A stretch of DNA of 64,000 nt. It comes from Salisapilia sapeloensis. Its lineage: Eukaryota; Oomycota; Peronosporomycetes; Peronosporales; Salisapiliaceae. The notes below the pieces were generated by a model, which worked only from the letters and a program-made list of their open reading frames with translations, made no database searches and was not told the origin of the DNA. The position numbers and the translations under genes were made by a program. Numbering within the stretch: position 1 is the stretch's first letter; each line of letters begins with the position of its first letter. The stretch spans positions 19,524 to 83,523 of the forward strand of contig JAADVB010000059.1 in NCBI GenBank assembly GCA_023334545.1, read 5' to 3'. Positions 22,273 to 31,681 of this stretch are shown here, one piece after another.

Positions 22273-23898
22273 ATGTACGGATCGATCGACGACTCCATGT
22301 ACGGATTCCAGAGACCGATGCAATCTACTCCGGATGATCGTCCGCGAAGGAGAGCGATAAAACCCATCGCTTTCACGGCATCGATCATTGCCACCCTCCT
22401 TGTGCTCACAGCCGTCACCAAGCACACGACCAGTAGCAGTGATACACCACTACGTATCGATCCTGCTACAACGAAAGAGCATCACCATAAAAGCGCAGTG
22501 ATCTCATCGAACAAGGACGTCGTACCAGACGATCAAGTCACCTTTGTTCCAGGCTTCGGCCAGCCTCTTGAGACACAGGTATTCGCTCTTCCACTGTTTA
22601 ACATGTGCTATCCCACTGATCAAGATGTGTAATAGTATGCTGGACTAGCAATGGTGAATCCAGACCACGGCGGCGACCTCTTCTATTGGTTCTTCGAGAC
22701 GTCTGGCGTCAAGTCGCAAGACACGCCACTCTTGCTTTGGTTTAATGGAGGTCCGGCAGCTTCCTCCATGACAGGTATGTTGACTGAGAATGGTCCGTAT
22801 CGGATCCAGTCGAACGGAACGCTAGCCTCTCACCCATTCTCGTGGACGAATGTCGGTCACATGCTCTTCATCGACCAGCCAGTCGGCACTGGGTACTCGA
22901 CTGTCAAAGACGATGATGGGTACGTGAACAACGAAGAGGAGATGGCAGATCAAGTGTACAAAGCTCTTCAAGTCTTTTTTAAAAAGCATCCAGAATACTT
23001 GTCCAATCCGTTATATGTTTGTGGCGAAAGCTATGCTGGCAAGTACGTCCCGTACATCTCCAACCGCATCCACAGACAGAATGAAATCGTACAGCAGCAA
23101 CAAATGAATCCGAATGGCGAGACTGGTGACCTATACCTCCATTTCTACGGCCTAGCGATCGGCAATGGTCTCATCTGGCCAGTCCTTCAAACACGTTCCG
23201 TTCCGGACTATGCTATCTCTCTAGGTCTCATCGATTCGCAAGAGTATGAGCGAGCAAACTCTCAGATTAGTGTCTGTGAAGAGTTGCATCGACAGGGAAA
23301 GCAGGTGGAAGCGTTTAAATGGTGTCGAGCTGCCATTGATGAAATCTATGAAAGTGCTGGAAACCCTTTCATCTATGACATTCGAGAGCACAATCCCAAT
23401 CTCTTTGACGATATCTCCAAGAGTCTGTCGACGTACTTTAACGACAAGGCAGTCCGTCAAGCTCTACACGTTCCAGCGGATCGACAGTGGCAGTCAATTG
23501 ATGGCGGCGCGTACGACCCAACGTCGGCGGACATCCCTCCTGTCGTCCAACATTTTACGCAAGACGAGATATTGGATGTCCCGATTGATATCCTTCGAGA
23601 TTTGTTAAACAACTACCGAGTGCTCTTTTATGCTGGAAACATGGACGGATCGACTTGTAACAATCTCGGCGTCGCTCGTATCATCGATCGACTCGCGTGG
23701 GAAGGCACACCCAAGTACCGTGCTGCACCTCGTATGCCATGGCGCATGGACGGCGATGTCGTCGGACTGGCGAAAGCGACTGGTAATATGAGTTTCGTCG
23801 TGGTCACCAACTCTGGGCATCTCGTACCTCGCGATCAACCAGCCGCCGCTCTGGACATGATGCGTCGGTTTGTCCAGGAAGAATCGTTTGCGACCTAA
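22273..23898 (+). CDS. serine carboxypeptidase, S10 family, membrane-anchored
   Basis: Two exons, 22273-22578 and 22636-23898, with a 57-nt intron, give 522 residues. A basic stretch (RPRRRAIK) followed by a hydrophobic helix at residues 31-50 makes it a type II membrane protein, so the enzyme faces the secretory lumen or outside. The S10 catalytic triad is complete: Ser234 in [11 protein letters not shown], Asp439 in [10 protein letters not shown] and His497 in [11 protein letters not shown]. Family members cleave C-terminal amino acids at acidic pH, or act as acyltransferases in plants. The oxyanion-hole region reads [13 protein letters not shown], where most members have GGPGCSS or GGPGASS; the Gly-to-Ala change could alter activity. 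Secreted proteases of this class are abundant in oomycetes. The next gene is convergent, 138 bases away. Confidence 0.93.
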
Positions 23899-24036
23899 TG
23901 TTGGTCATCAAGTGTTTCCATCGACATGCTCATGGGAGTACATTGTTGATAAAAGGATCTTGCATCGACATTGGTTTAAACGAAAAAAGAAATGAAACTT
24001 GTTGCTACTTCCTACACCATTTAATTCGATCGAGAG

Positions 24037-25119
24037 TTAATTCAAAATCGACGACAACGCATACGGATTCGACTTGACATTTTGGACGCGGGATTCTTGA
24101 CCGAGTGATAGGAGTGTCTCGACGGCACTTGATTGTTCTGTCTTTCGCACCTTGAGGTTATCCGAATCAGACAAGTGAGAGGAGCAGAGACCCCCTTTCT
24201 TTGCGCGAGCACTGCACCCGCTGAGTTTACATCGGCGGCCACCGCCGTGGCTATAGCATAAGCCGCCACTTTCGGCACTGCTTTTGCATCCGTCCATACG
24301 ACATCGACGTCCGCCACCGTGGCGTTTGCACAAGTCGCGACTAACGGCTCCGTTGGAACAACCTTCGATACGACATCGTCGACCGCCACCATGGCTGTAA
24401 CAGAAACCTCGACTGCGGGAACTGTTCTTGCACATGGGAAAGTCACACTTCTTCGGATAAACATGGCGTTTGGTGCTTGGAGGTGTGAACGACGTGAACT
24501 CTCGCCAGTCGTCTGCCATGCTAGCAGATCTTGTCGTCGGTCTGGAAATGTCGTCTTGACTCGTACTTGAAGTGCACTCACTCTCGCTCCGATACAGAGT
24601 CGGTTTTTCTTCGCTCCTGCCACGATCATTGTGAGGTGGTAACAAGGGCGCTCGAGGTAAAGGAGATGCAGTGTACACTGGCGTGTGGGTACGGTGGTGC
24701 TGGGTCGGACCGTTAGTTGCATACGATGGATTCGGCATCGTTGGGTCGCTCATATACGGAGATTTGAACGCGTCACTTGTGAACGGCGACTCGTTCGTCT
24801 CGTAGGAGAGGACGCCGTATCTGCTCATCTCGAACTTGGGCGGGGTTTCCAATACCATTCTAGCTGGCGTGTCGGAACCCACTCTCGCGGATGTAACGTA
24901 CGATTGGAGAGCTGGGGGTGGAGATAGCACATCTAAATTGGAGGATGGGAACTTGGTTGTAGTACGTGTCGGTTGTACTGCTCCCGGGGAAGTCGTTGTC
25001 GTAGCGTCGGAGACGAGAGCGATACCATTGAGATCGTGCGTCGGTGGTGCCGTTTCGTTGAGTAGGTAGACCATGGTGCTTTCGTCGTGCTCTTTTGCGA
25101 GATATCTTTCCGATCTCAT
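24037..25119 (-). CDS. zinc-repeat protein with four C-x4-C...C-x2-H-GGGRRC units ('WRKY19-like')
   Basis: Intronless, 360 residues from the ATG at 25117-25119. The first two thirds are Ser/Thr/Pro-rich and disordered, with several SP and TP sites. From about residue 235 there are four tandem units of pattern C-x4-C-x7-C-x2-H, the first three of which run into the linker GGGRRC (KCDFPMCKNSSRSRGFCYSH, then CRIEGCSNG..., CRMDGCKSS... and CKLSGCSAR...). Such units are widespread in oomycetes and are labelled 'WRKY transcription factor 19-like' by similarity to a zinc region in that plant protein; no WRKYGQK motif is present, so the label is misleading. A nuclear DNA- or RNA-binding role is inferred from the fold and the basic linkers. 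No experimental function is known to me. Confidence 0.8.
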   Translation of the reverse strand: MRSERYLAKEHDESTMVYLLNETAPPTHDLNGIALVSDATTTTSPGAVQPTRTTTKFPSSNLDVLSPPPALQSYVTSARVGSDTPARMVLETPPKFEMSRYGVLSYETNESPFTSDAFKSPYMSDPTMPNPSYATNGPTQHHRTHTPVYTASPLPRAPLLPPHNDRGRSEEKPTLYRSESECTSSTSQDDISRPTTRSASMADDWREFTSFTPPSTKRHVYPKKCDFPMCKNSSRSRGFCYSHGGGRRCRIEGCSNGAVSRDLCKRHGGGRRCRMDGCKSSAESGGLCYSHGGGRRCKLSGCSARAKKGGLCSSHLSDSDNLKVRKTEQSSAVETLLSLGQESRVQNVKSNPYALSSILN

Positions 25120-26280
25120 GGTGCCTCGTTCTGCTCGAAGAGGCTGAGATGTGTAAATGAATCGTTGACGCGAGAGAGAAGGAGAGATGGGCACCTTCGA
25201 AAAGTCCTTGGGACAGAAACGAGGCTTTGGCTGCTTTGTACTCTCATCAACACGAGATATTTGCTTTCGTGATCAGATGCAAGTGTTTTCCATACGTCTA
25301 GATGAATCTGACTCAGCGCGATGGAGGCAGCGAAAGTCGATTTTCAAAATAAAACGCGGGCGTGGAAGTGGGGTTTAAATAGAAGAATGTCGTTGGAGAC
25401 CATCACTGATATGAAAGCATCTCCTCGACAGAAAGGAGGCTGCTGTAGAGTTGACCTGAGCAGGGTCTTCGTTCGACATATGATTCGTCGGCGGATGTGT
25501 GGGCCAGCACCAGCTCGTGCGGATGTGTAGCCGTTTGCAACTTGATTCGTCGTCAACACTGCAACTTTCCGCTTGGGAATGAACGCCCTATGCGACCCTC
25601 CTTTTTAATCTAATCCTGTAGACGAAGTTTCCTGTCAAGTTAAAACTTGGTGCATGGGATGGAAACTGAATGTAGAGGCTATGTCCGAGCATGACAGGTC
25701 GTTGACTGTTAGATTCTTCAGTGAAGTGTTCATTTTGTTGTAGAGATATCACGTGCTATGCACTGTATACTAGAATGGCGTGTCAAGGAAATTGTGGAGC
25801 AGACAGGCTGGTGCGAGCAGCAATCAACCCGTTCAAGACGGTATACGAATGTACACCGCCTCGAACCCCCTGACGCATCCCGTGGCAACGTGGACGATAG
25901 TTCAAACTGCTGTCAATGTGAAACCTATCGATGAGTAGGGAACACATCCATACGCCGAAATGCTCTATCAGTCCGTATTTCTCTCTGTAGGGACTTGGCA
26001 AGACCCCAATTCCTTGAACCGCAGACATGTCATCTCGGAACTTGCAAGGTCATCGTCTCATGTCAAGTATTCCAATTGATTGGCATAAATAGTAAATTAC
26101 GTCTCGCCATTCGTGGAAAACATACAGTCGCACAAAGTATGCACGTTCTAAATACCTTCGTTATTTATAACACCAAAACGGAAATAAAACGAGAACAACT
26201 TCGCACGGAAGGACGATAAAGTGCCTTCACTTGCGACTGCATTGGCGCTCTTTTCAGCAGTCTAAGCACTCGTCACGCAC
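25120..26280. other. 1.16-kb intergenic region between divergent genes
   Basis: This is the longest stretch without a gene. It lies between the starts of the zinc-repeat gene (leftward) and the Ubl-BTB gene (rightward), so it should hold both promoters. Reading frames here are short, lack recognisable domains and do not join across plausible splice sites. An AAAACGCGGG motif at 25350-25359 also occurs at 20890-20899, upstream of RRP43 and the kinase-like gene. No RNA gene, repeat or mobile element was recognised. Confidence 0.55.
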
Positions 26281-27508
26281 ATGTCCAGCACCATGAACCG
26301 CAACGTCCGGCCAGAGAATGTCGAGTTCACCGTCAAAGTACGTACGGCTCTATAAATGACCTGTACGCCATCTCATGTAAAACGAATAGGCTGAGGAAGA
26401 CCTCGTGCTCACAGGGCAGCAGCGGTCAATCGTACGTGTGCCAGCGAACAACATGTACTCTTGTCTGATGCAAAAAACACAACGCTTTTCCTCTCTCTTT
26501 CGGCACTACAGCAAGCACCACGGTCTCCCTCGTGAGTCCCTCGACTTTTTCTTTACGGTACACACCCACCTTTTTCCTCTTTTGACTTCTTCTCATGTCG
26601 CTTCATAGGATCGACTCGATGCAGAAGACTCTCCTGACTCTGTACACTTACAAAAGGTACGACTCAACTACATGTACCCACTAACACCGGAAGCTTAATT
26701 CACTCGTAGAACGACATTATCACTGTCCGTCGACGTACCTGCACTTCCGCCATGACGATGCCAGCGATTACAGACGATGACTACTTTACTGCTATGCGGC
26801 AACTTTATTTCGTACGTCCTGTATGTGCACTCAAAACCTCTACCAAGTGGTAAGCAATCGAATAGAGTGAAGAAGGAAGCGATGTAGTCTTGGAAGTCGG
26901 CCCGGAGAAAAAGGTTCTACGTGCCCATCGCCTCATTCTTTGCAGTCGTAGCGAAATCTTTCGTGCGATGCTCAAGCCAGGAAGTATGCGCGAAAGCGAG
27001 GATGGTGTCATTCGCATGGAAGACTGTAGTCCAGACATGGTGTCCAAGATGCTCGAATACATTTACTCGAACCGTGTCGCGGACATTGAAGATCTTACTT
27101 CCATCGTACGTCTCCTACTTGCTAGCTACCGGATCGTATAAACTAACTTGTCTGCTGTAGCAATTGGTGGATCTCTTGACATTAGCCGATCAGTACTTAC
27201 TTCCAGCGCTGAAGCAACTATGTGAGGCTGCAGCAATGAAAGCTGTTGGCATTGGCAACGTTGGTCGCTTCTTGTCTGCAGCAGAGAACTTCCGGGCGAT
27301 GTTTTTGAAAGACTATTGTATCACCTACGTCATGGAGCACTTGCAGGAGCTTATTGACGATGAAAACTTTAAAATGGAAGTGGAAGAGTGTCCGTCCATG
27401 GCGCTGACGATCCTTCGTGCATCGACCAAGTCATCCACAATATCCGTCGAGCCTCCAGTCTCGAAGAGGAGACGGCTGAATATGCCGTTTGATGACGACA
27501 CATACTAG
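26281..27508 (+). CDS. ubiquitin/SUMO-like domain fused to BTB/POZ domain
   Basis: Six exons: 26281-26337, 26390-26557, 26609-26656, 26710-26811, 26866-27105 and 27161-27508; all five introns are 51-55 nt and phase 0. Product 320 residues. Residues about 20-93 fit a SUMO/Rad60-type beta-grasp: RSIVRVP, then the helix QRFSSLFRHYSKHHGL, then SLDFFFTDRLDAEDSPDSV and NDIITVRRR, aligning with SUMO's FLFEGQRIxDNxTPxxLGMEExDVIEV. There is no terminal di-glycine, so it is not itself a conjugated modifier. Residues about 130-235 are a BTB/POZ domain (SDVVLEVG...VLRAHRLILCSRSEIFRAML...MLEYIYSNRV...LLTLADQYLLPALK), followed by a BACK-like helical part and a basic tail (KRRRL). BTB proteins commonly dimerise and act as CUL3 substrate adaptors; a SUMO-like partner domain suggests a role in ubiquitin or SUMO pathways, which is inference. 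Confidence 0.85.
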
Positions 27509-27611
27509 CTCTTGTCGTCGACTAGCCTATTTAAATCCTACGTTTCCTTTGCACGCTGTACTTTAACGTCGCAGTACACAATCAATGCAGTTTGCTTCTC
27601 AAAAAAGAATT

Positions 27612-29957
27612 TTAGTCTTCATGTGATTCAAATGCAAAGCTACCAAACTCGTCATTCCAGTCTCGATACAAGGCCAAGTCTTTCGACGATACGCTCGGTC
27701 GGACCTAGCTAACCATAAGACATGAGAAACAATATATAAAAGAGAAGACATACACTTCGAAGTGCAGAGTGGAAGTCGGGGAGTTCAATTGGTCGGACAG
27801 AATCTGCATCCATTGTGCGAATATCTGTGACGCTACGGATCGGACCCATGGCTGCTTCCGTGCACAGAGATCTCACGTCTGCTCCAGAGTAACCTACCAA
27901 CTATACATCAGTGTCGTCCGTGTAATTGGAGATAGAGGAATATACCCTTGGTTTTATCTGCAATGGATTTGATGTCATCTTCGGATAAGTTGTGCTTGTT
28001 GTTCTTAAGCAGTCGAGCCGTGAGCTCCAGTCGAGGCTCGAGCGATGGTAGTGGGATGTACAGCCGTTTGACGAATCGTCGTCGAGCTGCTTCATCTAGT
28101 TCCTGAGGACGGTTCGTCGCGCCGACTACAAGGACAACGTCCGATGCTTTCGTACCAGCTCCATCCAACTGAACGAGGAACTCGGTCTTGATCCGTCGAC
28201 TCGCCTCATTATCTTCCGAACTGCGTTGCGTCAAAAGCGAATCGATTTCGTCAATGAAGATCACGGAAGGCTGCTTGACAGACGCTACGGCGAACAACGT
28301 ACGCACGAGTTTCTCTCCTTCTCCAATCCACTTACTTGTCAAGGAACTCGCGGAGATACTAAAGAACGTCGCACCAGACTGGTTTGCTATCGCCTTCCCG
28401 ATCAGGGTTTTACCTGTTCCCGGTGGACCGAAGAGAAGAAGTCCTTTTGGCAGGGCACGTAAACCAGTGAAGATGTCTGGTCGAGCCATGGGCCAAATGA
28501 CGAGCTCATTGACACATTTCTTTGCGAATGACAGTCCGGCAATGTCGTCGAAGGACACTGGGTCGCTGTTATCGACGATCTCCATCTCGATTTTACTTAC
28601 CAGCTCTGGATCACAAGATTTTAATCGAGGATCGACGTCTTCTGCTGATGGATCAGTGTCTTCTTTCGTCTTTGATCGACTGGATGACTTTGTTGACTTA
28701 GATCCACCTACAGGAGACACAAACTTTCTTGATACGGCAGATGTGTCGAGATTGTACGCATCGGTAGGGTCATCATCATCAGAATGGCTTGGACCGAGTA
28801 AGACGTTGGCGTTTACAGGGTGATAGACCCCACGTTTTGGTTGTCCCATACTATTCCGCCGATTGGACTTCTTTGGTTCATCCTTTTCATCTTCATACCG
28901 ACCATTCCGTCGATCCGTCTGATGTATAATATGTAAGTGGAAGGTGAAAGAGTGCATATACTAGTTGTAGTACCTGTAGCTGCTGTCCAGCTGTACGAAA
29001 AGGGTTTCCTTGTCCACGGTCGTTGCGATCATGTGCCGGTGTCGGATTCATACTTCGTCTAGGAGCCTTATGGACAGGCATTTCCTCGTCGTCCGAGTCT
29101 GTTCGAGGTGTCTTCTTTCGTAGTAAAGAGGCAAGAGAAGTTGGGTTGGACGCGACCGCATTTTCATCTTGTGCTGGACGTGATCGAGCAGGTTCTTCGC
29201 TCATACGAACGTGCTCATAAGGTTCGTTCTGCTTACTAGCTTGAATAGAGTGTGCCGTTACTTCCGTTGCAATTCCTGCTAAAGGATGTGTAGGTTTGGC
29301 TGTAGATGTCGAGCTAGATGATGGAAGCGGCTCGGAGGGTGGCTCTTTCGCAGTTAAAAAGTTAAATGGGAAAAAGGAAAAGGATAGTGGCTCGGGAACT
29401 TCTTCTGAAGCAGAGGTAACTTCGTCCGCTTGCTCTTGACTGTTTGTATGCTACGCACAACGTTTAACACTATTATCATACATAGTCATCCTCATACTGA
29501 TATACCGGTTGTGATGCCGATGACGCAGTTATTTCTTCCTGTATACGATCAAGCGTGGCAACAGGTGCTCCCGACCATCGATGCCGATTCTTTTCACGAA
29601 GTTTACGTCGTCTTGCTAAGAGTTGCTCATCTAAACTTGACCCCGCGCTATCACGTTGCCTCTGTAGCTGCACTATAATATTCATTCCACAAGTAAGCAA
29701 GCAAATAAACCTAGATCAAATATATAAAGCAACACACTAGTCCCTCTACAACTCCACTATCTACTGTATCAATGCAAATGCTTTCACGTACCGTAGTTGG
29801 CGGTATGTCGGCGACGCAACAGCTTTGCTGTCCCTGTTTCAGGTGTCCCAAGACAGATTGCAGCATCCAAGTGGTTGATCAAGTCCCACTCTGTGTCCAT
29901 ATCAATGTCATCGTCTTTCATGCGCTTAGCATAAGCATCTTCATGTGCATGCGCCAT
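27612..29957 (-). CDS. FIGNL1: fidgetin-like protein 1, AAA ATPase
   Basis: Six exons on the minus strand: 29792-29957, 29506-29672, 28974-29450, 27946-28918, 27754-27893 and 27612-27704. They join in frame to 671 residues; human FIGNL1 has 674. The N-terminal 320 residues are mostly disordered and carry several Ser/Asp-rich patches. The AAA domain has [20 protein letters not shown], Walker A GPPGTGKT (about 434-441), Walker [12 protein letters not shown], and the family-specific [25 protein letters not shown] and AAMGPIRSV. The last exon gives the Vps4-type tail [21 protein letters not shown], which is too short to show as an ORF. In animals and plants FIGNL1 removes RAD51/DMC1 from DNA and limits crossovers. 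The 119-nt first intron and the ATG at 29957 are less certain; the ORF extends slightly upstream without another ATG. Confidence 0.92.
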
Positions 29958-30083
29958 GCCGGAAATTGGCGGCAACGTTTGTTGTCTCGATTTTGACCAC
30001 TCCACTTCACTATTGTACAATTTCAATTTACTTTTTGTAAGTGTTAAACACTTTCGAGGAACAATTTACGGACACAAGTTGAG

Positions 30084-31634
30084 ATGAGGTGTCTACGACC
30101 GTCTCGTCCCTTCTACAGAGCTTTTAACTGCTTCTACAGTGGTGGCAGGCTATATAGTCTATTTGGTGGTGGAAAGAAACCTACCTCTGGTCCTGTATTG
30201 ACCCAATCCGATGGTTATGCGCTATTTCCAGAGGAGACACACTGCCTTCTAGGTGTGAATGGCAGTGGGAAGTCGAAGTTTCTGCAAGAATTGCAGCAGA
30301 CGTCCACTGTATCTTCATCTGGAACACGCAAAACAGTGCATGTATCCCCAATCAGCTTGGACACGCATCGAGAATTCCTAAAAACGGATGGCGACAGAAT
30401 TCTTGCAGATGTACTAGGCGGCGTGTCCTCCCCTGACACGAGAGACATCCTCGTACGCTTAGGCTTGTTTCCAATTTGGAAATCCAGAATTAGGCATCTG
30501 TCAACGGGTGAAATTCGAAAGGCGTTGCTCGCAAGAGAGCTACTAAGAAATCCTAAAGTCGACGTCTTGTTGCTTGATCAACCATTTGACGGATTGGATG
30601 TCAAGGCACGAGGACAATTACAGCATCTTCTGGAGCAAACTTCCAAGGGCTTTACGAGACTACTGGTGGATACTGGTGGAAAAAATCTTGCGAACGCATA
30701 TAAAACGCAGTTAGTACTCGTTGTGAATCGCATCGAGCACGCCACATCCTCCAAATTTTTAACGCATGCTGTCTTTCTGCCAAAGTCTGAGAGTGAGGAT
30801 GACACGTACGCTACAGATATTGTAGCGTATTCACCGCAAAAGAATATGCAGTTACAGATACAGGACTTTTTCGAACAAGAACAAAGTAAGAGTTGGGCTG
30901 GCAAACGAGCGATGAGCAGTTCAGAATTGACTGGTCTCGTCTCTTCTTTATATGCAGATGCAAGGGATACGTCCCGTCCTGCAGTCGAATTTGTTGGTCT
31001 GAGTATTGCTTATGGTGACCGTACACTTCTTGATGATCTCCATTTCAGTCGTTCTCGAAAGGAACATTGGGCATTATTAGGTCCGAATGGATCTGGTAAA
31101 AGTTCACTCATGCGTGTCTTGACGCAGATGCCTGGCCACGGACACATCGGTGGAGACATGTTTATAAATGGCATGAAGGCGGATGACACGGAGATCGACG
31201 GAATGGTTGAAATGGTATCAACGGATCAACATATCAAACTTCTAGAGCGTAGTCTCTCAGACACATCCTTAACTGCCAGTCGTCTTATCGAGGAGAAGGC
31301 TGCATCTGTTGAAAAGGCAGAAATTGCAAGTGATCTTTTCGCACTTGATACTAATCTCTTGTCTCGGTCGTTCACGTCATTGTCCAATGGAGAACAGCGC
31401 CTCGTCATGATCGCTCGAGCCATCGCCGCATGTCCAGAGGTGCTCGTCCTTGACGAAATTACGCACGGACTCGATCCTTATAATCGACAGCATGTTCTCC
31501 AAGTGATCAATACGATCGGTACGCATGCATCTCATGCCGTGCATTTGATCTTAATCACACATCATGACGATGAGATCGTTCCTTGCTTCCAAGATGTTTT
31601 CGAAATTCAAGACACGACATTGCACAAACGATAG
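30084..31634 (+). CDS. ModF-like protein with tandem ABC ATPase domains
   Basis: Intronless, 516 residues, no membrane segments. It holds two ABC ATPase units. The first has Walker A GVNGSGKS (57-64), signature LSTGEIRK and Walker B VLLLDQPFDGLD; the second has GPNGSGKS (about 333-340), LSNGEQRLVMIARA and VLVLDEITHGLD. Both units keep D-loop and signature residues, although the first has Gln where the catalytic Glu should be (LLLDQPF). The layout and length match bacterial ModF/PhrA-type soluble ABC proteins rather than EF3, ABCE or ABCF proteins. The start MRCLRPSRPFYRAFNCFYSG is Arg-rich, without acids, so import into the mitochondrion is plausible. Its physiological role is unknown. It begins 126 bases from the divergent FIGNL1 start and ends 47 bases before the convergent dehydrogenase stop. 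Confidence 0.88.
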   Translation: MRCLRPSRPFYRAFNCFYSGGRLYSLFGGGKKPTSGPVLTQSDGYALFPEETHCLLGVNGSGKSKFLQELQQTSTVSSSGTRKTVHVSPISLDTHREFLKTDGDRILADVLGGVSSPDTRDILVRLGLFPIWKSRIRHLSTGEIRKALLARELLRNPKVDVLLLDQPFDGLDVKARGQLQHLLEQTSKGFTRLLVDTGGKNLANAYKTQLVLVVNRIEHATSSKFLTHAVFLPKSESEDDTYATDIVAYSPQKNMQLQIQDFFEQEQSKSWAGKRAMSSSELTGLVSSLYADARDTSRPAVEFVGLSIAYGDRTLLDDLHFSRSRKEHWALLGPNGSGKSSLMRVLTQMPGHGHIGGDMFINGMKADDTEIDGMVEMVSTDQHIKLLERSLSDTSLTASRLIEEKAASVEKAEIASDLFALDTNLLSRSFTSLSNGEQRLVMIARAIAACPEVLVLDEITHGLDPYNRQHVLQVINTIGTHASHAVHLILITHHDDEIVPCFQDVFEIQDTTLHKR

Positions 31635-31681
31635 AGGTTTAAAAAAGAAAACAAGTGTGTTGTTGCTCTCGTTTCTAATGT

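Noticed and set aside
25783-26028. 81-codon minus-strand frame in the long intergenic region
   Set aside because: There is no recognisable family and no supported splice connection; it may be chance in a GC-balanced region.
29451-29481. 31-nt intron in FIGNL1
   Set aside because: A donor at 29505 (GTATAT) keeps the same frame and gives a 55-nt intron, typical of the window.
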